Assembly: GCF_009727155.1 (NCBI RefSeq)
Contig: NZ_WNWM01000002.1
Location: 5,952,001-6,016,000, forward strand
Reading direction: 5' to 3'
DNA length: 64,000 bases
Source of the DNA: Pseudoduganella dura
Lineage (GTDB): Bacteria > Pseudomonadota > Gammaproteobacteria > Burkholderiales > Burkholderiaceae_D
How positions within the stretch are numbered: position 1 is the first letter of the stretch; each line of letters begins with the position of its first letter. Both the position numbers and the translations under genes were made by a program. The notes under the pieces are model-generated. The model was not told the origin of the DNA, made no database searches, and was given only the letters and a program-made list of their open reading frames with translations. Below are positions 8,133 through 17,854 of this stretch, in pieces.

Positions 8133-9488
8133 ATGACCGAGCCAGCCCTGACGATCTCCAGAATCCTGCACGCCGGCTACGTGTTCGAGCATGAAGGCAC
8201 GCGCATCGCCTTCGATACCATCTTCGAGAACCCGTTCAGCCGCAACTGCCACGCGTTCCCGGACGTGCGCTTCGACCATGACGAGATCCGCCGCCAGCAC
8301 TTCGACGCGGTGTTCATCTCGCACTTCCACGACGACCACTGCTCGCTCGAAAGCCTGGACCTGCTGGACCGCGCCACGCCGCTGCATATCTACTGCATCT
8401 TCGACGAGCTGTTCGACATGGTGCGCCGGCTCGGCTTCACGCAGGTGCACCGGCTGCGCCTGAACGTGCCGGTGCAGGTCGGCCCGTTCCAGGTGATTCC
8501 CCGCGAAGCGATGGATGCGGATGTCGACTCGATGTTCCAGGTCAAGGCGGGCGGGCTGAACGTGCTCAACGTCGTCGATTCGTGGATCGACGACGGCACA
8601 CTGGCCCAGCTGGTGCAGGAGGGGCCGTGGGACATGGTGCTGTGGCCGTTCCAGACCATGCGCGAGATCGAGGTGCTGGCGCCGTCGCGCGCCGCTGCCG
8701 CGCCGCCGGCGCTGCCGGACGAATGGATTCCCCAGTTGCGGGCGCTGGCGCCGCGCTACGTGGTGCCCAGTTCGTGCCAGTTCGTGCAGGAGCCGTGGTC
8801 GTGGTACAACCGCGCGTTCTTCCCGATCTCGTATGCCCGGTTCACGGAGGAGGTCACCAAGGCGTTGCCGGTGGCACGGGTGATCCGCCTCGATCCTTCC
8901 GTGTCGGTACGGCTCGACGCCACGTCGCTGCGGCCGGCGCCGCCGTTGGACTGGGTGGTGCCCGTCGGCGAGCAGGATGTGGATTACGCCTACGAAGGCA
9001 ACGCGGCCGCGCCGCGAACCGCCGACATCGCACGCCGTTTTCCGCCGCTCACGGCGCCGCAGCAGGCGCGCGTGCTCGACTACTGCCGCGCAGAGCTGCC
9101 GGCGAAATACGGCGCGGTGGAAGCGGCGTCGGAGTATTTCGACCAGCCCCGCACCTGGCAACTGTCGGTCTACGATCACGCGGGCGATGCGACGCATTTC
9201 CGCTACCGGCTGGAACCGGGCGGCCCGGCCGTTGCCGATGACGGCACCGTGCCGCTCGGCTGGGCTACCGAGATCCCGGCCGCCAAGCTGTATGCCGCGC
9301 TGGAAGAGGGCGAATCGCTGACGTCGATGTACCTGCGCATCAACGACACCGTCTTCGATGCCGGTACCGAGCGCGATCTCGCAGACGCCGACGTGGTCGA
9401 CGATCCGCTGATCCGCTGCCTGTTCAGCGATACGTTCGGCGCCTACCAGGCCGCGCAGTTGCGCCGGCTGCTGGCGCGAACGGCCTAG
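8133..9488 (+). CDS. MBL-fold metallo-hydrolase
   Basis: The 451-residue product has a metallo-beta-lactamase fold N-terminal half. The metal-binding motif HFHDDH is seen near residue 69, preceded by a strand-rich segment (ILHAGYVFEHEGTRIAFD) and followed by a conserved Asp in VNVVDSW-like context (NVVDSWID). The C-terminal half, from about residue 230, contains no motif I recognise and may be a substrate-recognition region. The family includes hydrolases of phosphodiesters, lactones and thioesters, so the substrate is open. The ATG at 8133 is chosen because the family sequence starts directly after it. The gene stands alone, convergent with the next gene. Confidence 0.75.
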   Translation: MTEPALTISRILHAGYVFEHEGTRIAFDTIFENPFSRNCHAFPDVRFDHDEIRRQHFDAVFISHFHDDHCSLESLDLLDRATPLHIYCIFDELFDMVRRLGFTQVHRLRLNVPVQVGPFQVIPREAMDADVDSMFQVKAGGLNVLNVVDSWIDDGTLAQLVQEGPWDMVLWPFQTMREIEVLAPSRAAAAPPALPDEWIPQLRALAPRYVVPSSCQFVQEPWSWYNRAFFPISYARFTEEVTKALPVARVIRLDPSVSVRLDATSLRPAPPLDWVVPVGEQDVDYAYEGNAAAPRTADIARRFPPLTAPQQARVLDYCRAELPAKYGAVEAASEYFDQPRTWQLSVYDHAGDATHFRYRLEPGGPAVADDGTVPLGWATEIPAAKLYAALEEGESLTSMYLRINDTVFDAGTERDLADADVVDDPLIRCLFSDTFGAYQAAQLRRLLARTA

Positions 9489-9518
9489 CGTCCGCCTGCC
9501 CGCCAGCGCATTGCCGAC

Positions 9519-10229
9519 TTACTTGCCCAGCAAATACAGCGACTGGTTCCAGTCGTCCTGCCACGCATGCAGGAAGTCATGCGACTGGAACGCCCGCTTC
9601 AGGGGGCCGAGCGGCGCGCCGTACACATCGTGCAGTCCCAGCGCCAGCGTCACCGGGTTCCACACGGCGTTGCGCTTCGATTTTTTGGCGCTCGCCTTCA
9701 CGCGGGCCCCATCGTCGCCGAAGATGCCGATGGCATCGTCGAGCGCCTTGTCCATGTCCAGCCGCGCCAGGCGCCCGAATGCCGCCAGCACCTCCGCCTT
9801 GCCGATGCCGTACTGCGATTCGGCCGGCGCCGCCGGCGGGCGCGCCGCCGCCTCGGCCTCGTGTTTCAGCTTGCCGGCGAGGCGTTCGACGTCCTTTTTC
9901 TGGAAGCGCAGCCCGTCGAGCGGCCGCACGAAGCCCGGTGCGGGCAGCTTCGCGACGATCTTGTAGGCATCTTTCGTCATCGTGATCAGCACGTCCTCGC
10001 TGCCGCCTGCCAGCCGGGCGATGTCGGCCTCGAAGAAGATCGGCGCCGCGTAGCCTCCGTTGGCGTCGCCGAACAGCTCCGGATAGGCGGCGTCGTAATC
10101 CAGCCAGACATACGGCGTCAGGCCGTGTTCGAGCAGGCGCGCGAGCGTCCAGGTCGAGGCGGTCTGCTGTTCGAGCCAGGCGCAGGCCTCGGCAGTGGTG
10201 GCGCGGAAGGGCAGGTCGGTGGTGCTCAT
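9519..10229 (-). CDS. Conserved hypothetical protein, no recognised domain
   Basis: The product has 236 residues, no signal peptide and no membrane segment. It opens with a short helical segment (TTAEACAWLEQQTAS), then TPYVWLDYDAAYPELFGDANGG. Its centre holds a Lys/Ala-rich stretch that may be a flexible linker. I place the start at 10229 (MSTTDLPF). An in-frame extension to 10394 gives low-complexity sequence and overlaps the divergent gene's upstream region. I do not recognise the family and propose no function. Confidence 0.6.
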   Translation of the reverse strand: MSTTDLPFRATTAEACAWLEQQTASTWTLARLLEHGLTPYVWLDYDAAYPELFGDANGGYAAPIFFEADIARLAGGSEDVLITMTKDAYKIVAKLPAPGFVRPLDGLRFQKKDVERLAGKLKHEAEAAARPPAAPAESQYGIGKAEVLAAFGRLARLDMDKALDDAIGIFGDDGARVKASAKKSKRNAVWNPVTLALGLHDVYGAPLGPLKRAFQSHDFLHAWQDDWNQSLYLLGK

Positions 10230-10392
10230 GATGGTTTCGGCAGTGAAGGGACCGTTACGGCGGACCGTTATTGTAGTGCACGGCGAAGAACCGCCCGCCG
10301 CCGATCCCGGCGATAATGCCTGTCCCGGAAAATCGCGGAACGCCGCGAAACGCCGCGCATCGCCGGCAGCCGGCCGCAACCCAAGGAACGCC

Positions 10393-11163
10393 ATGCACGA
10401 ACTGATATCGCAATTGATCCGCCTTTACCTGCCCGTCGGCGGCGCGCCGGACGGGCTGCAACAGCATCTCGACGGGCGCGCGACCCGCGCCTTCGATCTG
10501 GTGAAGGATGGGGCGGTTCGCGCCATCGTGCTGCCGTTCGAGCGGCCGGCCGGCGCCGGTGCCGATGGGTGGGAGCGGCTGTGCGCGGCGGCCAATGCGC
10601 TGCAGGGCGAGCTGGGCTTGCCGGCACCGGCGGTGAGCGTTTCCGGCGCCACCGGTTTCCGGCTGTGGCTGTCGTTCGAGGAGCCGTTGCCGGTCGCCGG
10701 GGCGCAGCGGTTCCTCGATCTGCTGCGAGCGGCTTACCGCGCCGATGCGATGCCGGCAGCGGCAGGCGTGCAGGCGCCGGTCGAGCTGCCGCCGTGCCGC
10801 AATCCGTCGACCGGCAAATGGGCCGCGTTCATCCATCCCGGCATGGGCGCGTCGTTCGCGGATGAGCCGGCGCTGGAAATTGCGCCGCCGCTCGCCGCGC
10901 AGGCGGCATTCTTGCAAGGGCTGCAATCGATCAGCAATGACCAGCTCCGGCACGCGCTGGACATTTTGCAGCGCGCGCCCGAACAGCCGGCGGCACCCGT
11001 TGCGCCAGCTGCAAAGGCCGGCCCGAAAGCGCAAGCGGTGGCGCATGGCGGCGCGGTACCACCCGACCTGCTGCTGAAAGACGCCACGCTGGAAGACATC
11101 GTGCGGTTCCTGCATGCGAAGAACATCGAGCCCACCTTCCGGCATGTGCTGCCGCCGCGCTGA
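10393..11163 (+). CDS. Uncharacterised protein with faint similarity to archaeo-eukaryotic-type primase domains
   Basis: The 256-residue product starts at ATG 10393, with AAGGAA 6 bases upstream. It has no signal peptide or transmembrane segment. The segment around residues 85-110 (GFRLWLSFEEPLPVAGAQRF) followed by ELPPCRNPSTGKWAAFIHPG recalls the strand-turn pattern of the small primase domains found in TOTE and other mobile-element primases, where a similar HLWFFFEEPVPA segment occurs. The catalytic Asp pair of a working primase is not obvious, so this may be a distant or inactive relative, or chance. From about residue 195 the chain is Ala/Pro-rich. It is divergent from the gene at 9519-10229. 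Confidence 0.55.
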   Translation: MHELISQLIRLYLPVGGAPDGLQQHLDGRATRAFDLVKDGAVRAIVLPFERPAGAGADGWERLCAAANALQGELGLPAPAVSVSGATGFRLWLSFEEPLPVAGAQRFLDLLRAAYRADAMPAAAGVQAPVELPPCRNPSTGKWAAFIHPGMGASFADEPALEIAPPLAAQAAFLQGLQSISNDQLRHALDILQRAPEQPAAPVAPAAKAGPKAQAVAHGGAVPPDLLLKDATLEDIVRFLHAKNIEPTFRHVLPPR

Positions 11164-11167
11164 CGGC

Positions 11168-11186
11168 AGCCGCCCGCGCGGCGGCT
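11168..11186 (+). terminator. Short GC-rich hairpin after the 10393-11163 gene
   Basis: AGCCGCC (11168-11174) and GGCGGCT (11180-11186) form a perfect 7-bp stem with a 5-base loop, 4 bases after the stop codon. Only three T follow, so it is a weak intrinsic terminator at best. It would separate the upstream gene from the cobalamin operon leader. Confidence 0.35.
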
Positions 11187-11229
11187 TTCGCCTGAAACAC
11201 TATCCCATCGCCTCCCTTATCGGTTACTA

Positions 11230-11440
11230 TGCGCGCTTGGGTGCGCTCCTTCCTTTCCAGGGAGGACGTTAAACGGGAAACCGGTGAAGCCGCCATGCGG
11301 CCATTCCGGTGCAGCCCCCGCTGCTGTAAGCCTGACGGACTCCGTAATCAAGCCACTGCGAGAAATCGCGGGAAGGCACGGAAGAAGAATGACGGCGAGC
11401 CAGAATACCGGCCCATGCAAGTCAGCACCGATTCCCCGGG
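11230..11440 (+). ncRNA. Cobalamin (adenosylcobalamin) riboswitch
   Basis: The leader contains the conserved parts of the cobalamin riboswitch in the right order. These are GGGAAACCGGTG at about 11274-11285, the B12-box region GCAGCCCCCGCTGCTGTAAG at about 11311-11330, AGCCACTG at about 11354, CGGGAAGGC at about 11369, and an AGTCAGCA element near 11419. It lies upstream of cbiM and should lower expression of the whole cobalt uptake and corrin operon when cobalamin is plentiful. Just downstream, 11445-11483 can fold as GGAAGCCGC pairing with GCGGCTTTCC with one bulge, and a T-rich stretch follows at about 11519; this may be the expression platform, but that is an inference. The exact ends are approximate. 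Confidence 0.9.
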
Positions 11441-11570
11441 GTGATGGGAAGCCGCTGTCGATCCGGCTTCCGTCTGCGGCTTTCCGTTCACGGCCCGTCT
11501 CGACCGTCTTTCCACGCATTTTTTCGATCCCCGCCGGTGCTCGTTTCGACCATTCGACGGGAGGTTTCGA

Positions 11571-12251
11571 ATGCATATCATGGAAGGTTTCCTGCCGCCC
11601 GCGCACGCGCTGGGCTGGTCGGCCGTATCGGCCTGTTTCCTGGCCTGGGGCCTGCGCTCGATGGGCCGCGGCCTGCGCCGGCATCCGGAACAGCGCATGC
11701 TGTTCGGCGTCGCCGCCGCATTCGCATTCCTGCTGTCCGCGCTGAAGCTGCCGTCCGTGACGGGCAGTTGCTCGCATCCCACCGGCGTGGGGCTCGGCGC
11801 ACTGCTGTTCGGCCCCGCCCCGATGGTGCCGGTCGGCTTTGTCGTGCTGCTGTTCCAGGCGCTGCTGCTGGCCCACGGCGGCATCACCACGCTCGGCGCC
11901 AACGTGTTCTCGATGGCCGTGGTCGGCCCCTTCGTTGCCTATGGCGTGTTCCGCGCGGTCGCCGCGCTGGGCATGTCGCGCTCCCTCGCCGTGTTCGCAG
12001 CCGCCTGCCTGGGCGACCTGGCCACCTATGCCACCACGTCGCTGCAGCTGGCCTGGGCCTTTCCCGACCCGGTCGGCGGCATGGCCGCTTCGCTGGCCAG
12101 GTTCGCCGGCATCTTCGCGCTGACCCAGGTGCCCATCGCCATCAGCGAAGGCATATTGACGGTGCTGGTGGTGAACGCCATCGCCCGCTTCAATGCCGCC
12201 GAGCTTCGGTCCGCGCCGGTCTTCGTCCATGCTGCCAGGGGGGCCGCATGA
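11571..12251 (+). CDS. cbiM: Cobalt ECF transporter, substrate-binding membrane component CbiM
   Basis: CbiM binds Co2+ and is the S component of the energy-coupling factor cobalt importer in the inner membrane. The mature-looking N-terminus MHIMEGFLP is diagnostic, because His2 and the free amino end bind the metal. Further conserved segments are [17 protein letters not shown] (metal site with His) and [16 protein letters not shown]. The 226-residue length and about six or seven hydrophobic segments fit the family. A GGGAGG Shine-Dalgarno sequence lies 6 bases before the ATG. The stop codon overlaps the cbiN start (ATGA). It is the first gene under the cobalamin riboswitch. Confidence 0.96.
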   Translation: MHIMEGFLPPAHALGWSAVSACFLAWGLRSMGRGLRRHPEQRMLFGVAAAFAFLLSALKLPSVTGSCSHPTGVGLGALLFGPAPMVPVGFVVLLFQALLLAHGGITTLGANVFSMAVVGPFVAYGVFRAVAALGMSRSLAVFAAACLGDLATYATTSLQLAWAFPDPVGGMAASLARFAGIFALTQVPIAISEGILTVLVVNAIARFNAAELRSAPVFVHAARGAA

Positions 12252-12547
12252 AAGCGCGTTCCTGGATGGCGTGGGTGCTGATCGTGCTGCTGACGGTGCT
12301 GCCCCTGTGGCTGGCGGGCGGCGCGGCATTCGGCGGCGCCGACGACCTGGCGCGGCAGGCGGTGGGCACGATCGCGCCCGGCTACGAGCCGTGGTTCTCG
12401 CCCGTGTTCGAGCCGGCCAGCGGCGAAATCGCCTCGCTGCTGTTCGCGCTGCAGGCCGCGCTGGGCGCCGGCGTGATCGGCTACTGGCTCGGCCTGTCGA
12501 CCGGGCGCGAACGCGCCCGCGACGCAAGGGAACCGGATGTTGATTGA
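12248..12547 (+). CDS. cbiN: Cobalt ECF transporter small component CbiN
   Basis: The 99-residue protein has two transmembrane segments, residues about 7-27 ([20 protein letters not shown]) and about 62-82. The intervening loop is [27 protein letters not shown], matching the family signature PGYEPWF before a conserved [20 protein letters not shown]. CbiN works with CbiM to load cobalt. It overlaps cbiM by four bases and cbiQ by eleven, consistent with translational coupling. In a longer open frame it appears as the C-terminal part, but the overlap and the family length fix the ATG at 12248. Confidence 0.94.
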   Translation: MKARSWMAWVLIVLLTVLPLWLAGGAAFGGADDLARQAVGTIAPGYEPWFSPVFEPASGEIASLLFALQAALGAGVIGYWLGLSTGRERARDAREPDVD

Positions 12548-13271
12548 AACGACCGCGTGCGCCAGCCGTTGGCGCGGCGTGGCCCCCTCGGCCAAGGCGC
12601 TGTTCGCACTGTCCGGCGCGGCCGCCGCATGGCTGGCGCGCAGTCCCGACACGCTGGCCGTGCTCGCGGCCGTACCGGTGCTGGCCGCGTTGCTGGGTGC
12701 GCGCGTGCCGCCGCGCGCCTGGCTGGGCGCCGCGCTGGCACCGCTCGGCTTCCTGCTGCTGGCATGCATGACGCTGCTGTTCGGCCCCGACCCGCACGGC
12801 ACCTGGCACTGGAACGGCGCGCTGCTGCCGGCGGTCCAACGTACCGCCTTGCGTTCGCTGGCCGTGCTGGCCGCGCTGCTGGGCTTCGCATTGACCACGC
12901 CGCTGCCGGACCTGCTGGCATTGCTGCGCCGCCTGCGTACCCCGGAACTGCTGCTCGACCTGATGGCGCTGTGCTACCGCATGCTGTTCGTGCTGCGCCA
13001 GGCATGGGACGAAGGCGTCGAGGCCCAGCGCGCGCGCCTGGGCCATCGCGGCTGGCGCCAGCGCTGGCGTTCGACAGGCATGCTGGCCGGCCACATGGCG
13101 CAACAGGTATGGCAGCGCGCCGCGGCGCTGCAGATGGCGGCCGACGCGCGTTCGTATGCCGGTACGCTGCGTTTCCTGCCGGCGGCGTTTCCCCACGCGC
13201 GGCGCCAGAATGCGCTGGCCGCGCTGGCCGGTGCGCTGCTGCTGGCGCTGGCCGCGGGAGACCGCTGGTGA
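12537..13271 (+). CDS. cbiQ: Cobalt ECF transporter transmembrane component CbiQ
   Basis: CbiQ is the T component that couples ATP hydrolysis by CbiO to cobalt movement. The 244-residue protein has several hydrophobic segments (for example LAVLAAVPVLAALLGA and LAPLGFLLLACMTLLFG). It also has the two short Arg-containing motifs typical of T components, LLALLRRLRTPELLL and ARLGHRGWRQRWRSTG, with AADARSYAG near the end of the cytosolic helices. It lies between cbiN and cbiO with an 11-base and a 4-base overlap, respectively. Confidence 0.94.
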   Translation: MLIETTACASRWRGVAPSAKALFALSGAAAAWLARSPDTLAVLAAVPVLAALLGARVPPRAWLGAALAPLGFLLLACMTLLFGPDPHGTWHWNGALLPAVQRTALRSLAVLAALLGFALTTPLPDLLALLRRLRTPELLLDLMALCYRMLFVLRQAWDEGVEAQRARLGHRGWRQRWRSTGMLAGHMAQQVWQRAAALQMAADARSYAGTLRFLPAAFPHARRQNALAALAGALLLALAAGDRW

Positions 13272-14140
13272 GCGCGCCACCGGTCCTCGAACTGGCCGGC
13301 GTCGACCACGTCTACCCGGACGGTTCCACCGGGCTGCGAGACTGCAGCCTGGCGCTGGCGCGCGGCCGGCGCCACGCGCTGCTGGGCGCGAACGGCGCCG
13401 GCAAATCCACCGTGCTGCTGCACCTGAACGGCCTGCTGCGCCCGGGCGCCGGCCAGCTGCGCCATGACGGCCAGCCGGTCGATCACGGGCGCGCCGGCCT
13501 GGCCGCGCTGCGGCGCCGGGTCGGCCTGGTGTTCCAGGACCCCGACCGCCAGCTGTTCGCGGCGCATGTCGAAGAGGATGTGTCATTCGGCCCGCTCAAC
13601 CTCGGTTTCGATGCCGGCACCGTGCGCGCAAGGGTGGCCGCCGCGCTGGATGCCGTCGGCCTGCGCGAGCACGCCGGCCGCGCGGTGCACCGCCTCAGCT
13701 TCGGCCAGAAGAAACGCGTGTGCATCGCCGGCGTGCTGGCGATGGAGCCGGAGGTGCTGTTGCTGGACGAGCCGATGGCCGGACTCGATGCCGCCATGCA
13801 GGCCGGGCTGGCCGCACTGCTCGACCGGCTTGCCGCGCGCGGCGTCACGGTGCTGCTGTCCACCCACGATGCCGATTTCGCGTTCGGCTGGGCCGACGAC
13901 ATCCACCTGCTGGCGGCGGGCCGCTGCATCGCGTCCGGCCGGGCGGCAACGCTGGCCGCGCGCCCGGACCTGCTGCACGCCGCCGGCCACCGCGTGCCGC
14001 TGGCCATCGCGCTGCATGCGGAACTGGCGGCGCGCGGCGTGCTGCCGCAAAGTCCCGCGCCGCGCAGCGTGCCGGCCCTGCTCGATGCGCTGCGCGCATT
14101 GCCCCGACAGTTTGAACATCCAGGAGAAACAACCGCATGA
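13268..14140 (+). CDS. cbiO: Cobalt ECF transporter ATP-binding protein CbiO
   Basis: This is the ATPase of the cobalt importer. In order it shows Walker A GANGAGKST near residue 43, the Q-loop GLVFQDPDRQLF, the ECF-type signature LSFGQKKR in place of LSGGQ, Walker B EVLLLDEPMAGLD, and the switch His in LLSTHDADFAF. The start is a GTG at 13268 that overlaps the cbiQ stop (GTGA), giving 290 residues. A longer frame reaching back to 12557 overlaps all of cbiQ and is not real. The last 40 residues are an extension after the ABC core. The stop overlaps the cobM start. Confidence 0.94.
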   Translation: MSAPPVLELAGVDHVYPDGSTGLRDCSLALARGRRHALLGANGAGKSTVLLHLNGLLRPGAGQLRHDGQPVDHGRAGLAALRRRVGLVFQDPDRQLFAAHVEEDVSFGPLNLGFDAGTVRARVAAALDAVGLREHAGRAVHRLSFGQKKRVCIAGVLAMEPEVLLLDEPMAGLDAAMQAGLAALLDRLAARGVTVLLSTHDADFAFGWADDIHLLAAGRCIASGRAATLAARPDLLHAAGHRVPLAIALHAELAARGVLPQSPAPRSVPALLDALRALPRQFEHPGETTA

Positions 14141-14928
14141 CGATCGCAAACGCCGGCAAGGTATGGTTCGTGGGCGCCGGCCCGGGCGACCCGGAACTGA
14201 TCACCGTCAAGGGCCGCAGGCTGCTTTCCGAGGCCGGTGCCGTGCTGTACGCGGGATCGCTGGTCGACCGCGCCGCCACGCTCTACGCGCCGCCGGGCTG
14301 CGCGATCCGCGATTCGAAGGACATGACGCTCGAGGACATGACCGCGTGGCTGATCGGGCAGGCCGCCGTGCACGGCACGGTGGTGCGCCTGCAGACCGGC
14401 GACCCCGGCCTGTACGGCGCGCTGATCGAACTGGCCCGCCCGCTCACCGCCGCCGACATCGAATGGGCCGTGGTGCCGGGCGTGTCGTCGGCGATGGCGT
14501 CGATGGCCGCGGCCGGCGAATCGCTGACGCTGCCCGAAGTGACCCAGAGCGTGATCTTCACTCGTGTCGAGGGGCGCACGCCGATGCCGGACGGCGAGGA
14601 CCTCGCCAGCCTGGCCGCGCATCGCACGACCCTGTGCATCTTCCTGTCGATCACGCTGATGCACAAGGTTGAAACGGCCTTGCGCGCGGCCGGCTGGCCC
14701 GAGGATGCGCCAATGCTGGTGGTGCACAAGGCCAGCTGGCCCGGCGAGGAAAAGATCATCCGCGGCACGCTGGCAGACATCAAGGCGCGCTGCCGCGCCG
14801 CCGGCGTGGCCAGCCAGGCGATGATCGTGGCCAGTCCCACGCTCGGCGCGCTGCATTGGGAAACGCTGGCCCGCTCGAAACTGTACGACCCCACCTTTAC
14901 CCATCGATTCAGAAAGGCAAGCGCATGA
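14137..14928 (+). CDS. cobM: Precorrin-4/cobalt-precorrin-4 C11-methyltransferase
   Basis: This SAM-dependent enzyme methylates C11 of the corrin precursor. The 263-residue sequence has the tetrapyrrole methylase signature at its start (VWFVGAGPGDPELITVKG), the second motif LQTGDPGLYGAL and the PGVSSAMASMA loop. It matches CobM/CbiF in length. Because CbiX, CbiD and CbiG are in the same operon, the cobalt-containing (CbiF-type, anaerobic) form of the reaction is more likely than the late-insertion CobM form; cobM is used here as a common name. It overlaps cbiO and cbiX by four bases each. Confidence 0.94.
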   Translation: MTIANAGKVWFVGAGPGDPELITVKGRRLLSEAGAVLYAGSLVDRAATLYAPPGCAIRDSKDMTLEDMTAWLIGQAAVHGTVVRLQTGDPGLYGALIELARPLTAADIEWAVVPGVSSAMASMAAAGESLTLPEVTQSVIFTRVEGRTPMPDGEDLASLAAHRTTLCIFLSITLMHKVETALRAAGWPEDAPMLVVHKASWPGEEKIIRGTLADIKARCRAAGVASQAMIVASPTLGALHWETLARSKLYDPTFTHRFRKASA

Positions 14929-15950
14929 ACGCTCCCATCATGATGCAGGCGGCCGCCGTGCCGGCACGCGACAATACCGACGCGAATGGCCAGGACGTCA
15001 TCCTCGTCGTCGGCCATGGGTCGCGCGAGGACTCGGGCAACCGCGAGATCCGCGAATTCACCGACGCGTGGCGCGCGCGGCGGCCCGGCTGGCGCATCGA
15101 GCTGTGCTTCATCGAGTTCGCGCCGCCCGAGCTGAACGCCGCGCTGCTGGCCGCGGCGCGTGGCGCCCGCCGCGTGCTGGTGGTACCGCTGATCCTCAAT
15201 GCCGCCGGCCACGTCAAGATGGAAATTCCCGAGGCGGTGGAGGGCGCGCGTGCGGCCTGCCCGCAAACGGAAATCCTGCTGGCGCCGCACTTGAGCGCCT
15301 GCGACCCGGTGCTCGCCGTGCTGCGGCGCAAGCTGCGCGGCGCGATGGGCACGCTCGACATGCCCGATCCCACGACCACCGGCGTCGTGCTGCTGGGCCG
15401 CGGCTCTTCCGACCGCGGCGCCAACGGCGAGATGGCGAAGATGGCGCGCTGGCTGCTGGAAGAGGGCGACCACGAGCTGGTCGACCTGGCCTTCACGGGG
15501 ATCACCTGGCCGCGCCTGGAAAAAGTGGTGCAGCGCCAGGTCCTGCTGGGCATGCGGCAGATCGTCGTGCTGCCGTATTACCTGTATACCGGCACGCTGA
15601 TGCAGCGCATCCACCGGCAGGTGGAGCACCTGCGCGGCCAGTATCCGCAGGTGCGTTTCGCCTGTACCGGACATTTCGGCTTCGAGCCGGAGATCTTCGC
15701 GCTGATGGACGCGCGCGTGGAAGACCTGCGCGCGGGCGTGCCGGACAGCCGGCTGCCGTGCGACGGCTGCAGCTACCGCGAGATCGCCCATGACCTCGGG
15801 CACGGCCATTCGCATGCTCATACGCACGACCATGGCCAGACCCACGGCCAGGAGGATGCACATGAGCACGGCCATGCCCACGCGCATGACCACGCACACG
15901 CCCATGCGCATCATGGCCACGATCATCCGAAGGCGGGGGAGCCGGCATGA
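14925..15950 (+). CDS. cbiX: Sirohydrochlorin cobaltochelatase CbiX with a histidine-rich tail
   Basis: CbiX inserts Co2+ into sirohydrochlorin at the start of the early-insertion route. The 341-residue protein is the long form with two fused chelatase halves: the first begins ILVVGHGSREDSGNREI, the second TGVVLLGRGSSDRGANGEM. The second half has lost the GHGS-type His (GRGS) and presumably supports the first. CDGC follows near residue 283. The C-terminal 45 residues are very rich in His (HGHSHAHTHDHGQTHG and similar), which should bind metal ions and may store or hand over cobalt. The ATG at 14925 overlaps the cobM stop; an in-frame ATG at 14856 lies inside cobM. It overlaps cobH by four bases. 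Confidence 0.93.
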   Translation: MNAPIMMQAAAVPARDNTDANGQDVILVVGHGSREDSGNREIREFTDAWRARRPGWRIELCFIEFAPPELNAALLAAARGARRVLVVPLILNAAGHVKMEIPEAVEGARAACPQTEILLAPHLSACDPVLAVLRRKLRGAMGTLDMPDPTTTGVVLLGRGSSDRGANGEMAKMARWLLEEGDHELVDLAFTGITWPRLEKVVQRQVLLGMRQIVVLPYYLYTGTLMQRIHRQVEHLRGQYPQVRFACTGHFGFEPEIFALMDARVEDLRAGVPDSRLPCDGCSYREIAHDLGHGHSHAHTHDHGQTHGQEDAHEHGHAHAHDHAHAHAHHGHDHPKAGEPA

Positions 15951-16632
15951 GCACGATCAACACCGTCACCGAACAGCTGACGCGCGCCGGCCAGGCCATC
16001 GAGCACGACAGCTTCGCCGTCATCGATGCCGAAGTCGAGTCGCACACCTACACCGCCGCGCAGTGGCCGATCGTGCGCCGCATGATCCATGCGAACGCCG
16101 ACTTCGATTTCAACGGCCTGACGGACTTCCATCCCGAAGCGGTGGAAGCGGGCATCCGCGCCATGCTGGCCGGCGCCACGCCGGTGGTGGCGGACGTCGA
16201 GATGATCTGTTCGGGCCTGTCGCAGCCGCGCCTGGCCCACTTCGGCATGCGCACGCACCAGTTCATCAGCGATGCGGATGTGATCGAGGCCGCCCGGCTC
16301 GAGGACACCACGCGCGCCGTGCAGGCGATGCGCAAGGCCCACCGCCTTGGATTGCTCGATGGCGCGATCGTCGGCATCGGCAACGCGCCCACCGCGCTGA
16401 TCGAACTGGTGAGACTGATCCGCGAGGAGGGCGTGCGACCCGCCCTGGTGGTCGGCATGCCGGTCGGTTTCGTGTCGGCGGCCGAATCGAAGGACCTGAT
16501 GGCAGAAGTGAGCGAGGTGCCGTGGATCGTGATTCTCGGCCGCAAGGGCGGTTCGACGCTGGTGGTGGCGGCCCTGCATGCGCTGCTGGCGCTGGCCGAG
16601 GCGCGCCAGAACGCCGCGCCGGCGGAGCGCGC

Positions 16633-16636
<4 letters not shown>
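15947..16636 (+). CDS. cobH: Precorrin-8X/cobalt-precorrin-8 methylmutase
   Basis: CobH/CbiC moves the methyl group from C11 to C12, forming hydrogenobyrinate or cobyrinate. The 229-residue product carries the family motifs: an IVRRMIHANADFDF segment with the catalytic His, VADVEMICSGL, VGIGNAPTAL and VGMPVGFVSAAESKDL. The end (VVAALHALL) also fits. Overlaps of four bases on both sides place it firmly in the operon. Confidence 0.95.
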
Positions 16637-17829
<1,193 letters not shown>

Positions 17830-17854
17830 ACCGATTTTCTCTTTCAGCCCATCC

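Noticed and set aside
11217..13586. 789-residue open frame opposite cbiMNQO
   Set aside because: Low-complexity Arg/Gln/Gly-rich translation over four well-recognised genes.
15790..15950. Possible zinc/cobalt transporter gene suggested by the His-rich segment
   Set aside because: The segment is in frame with CbiX, and no transmembrane region accompanies it.
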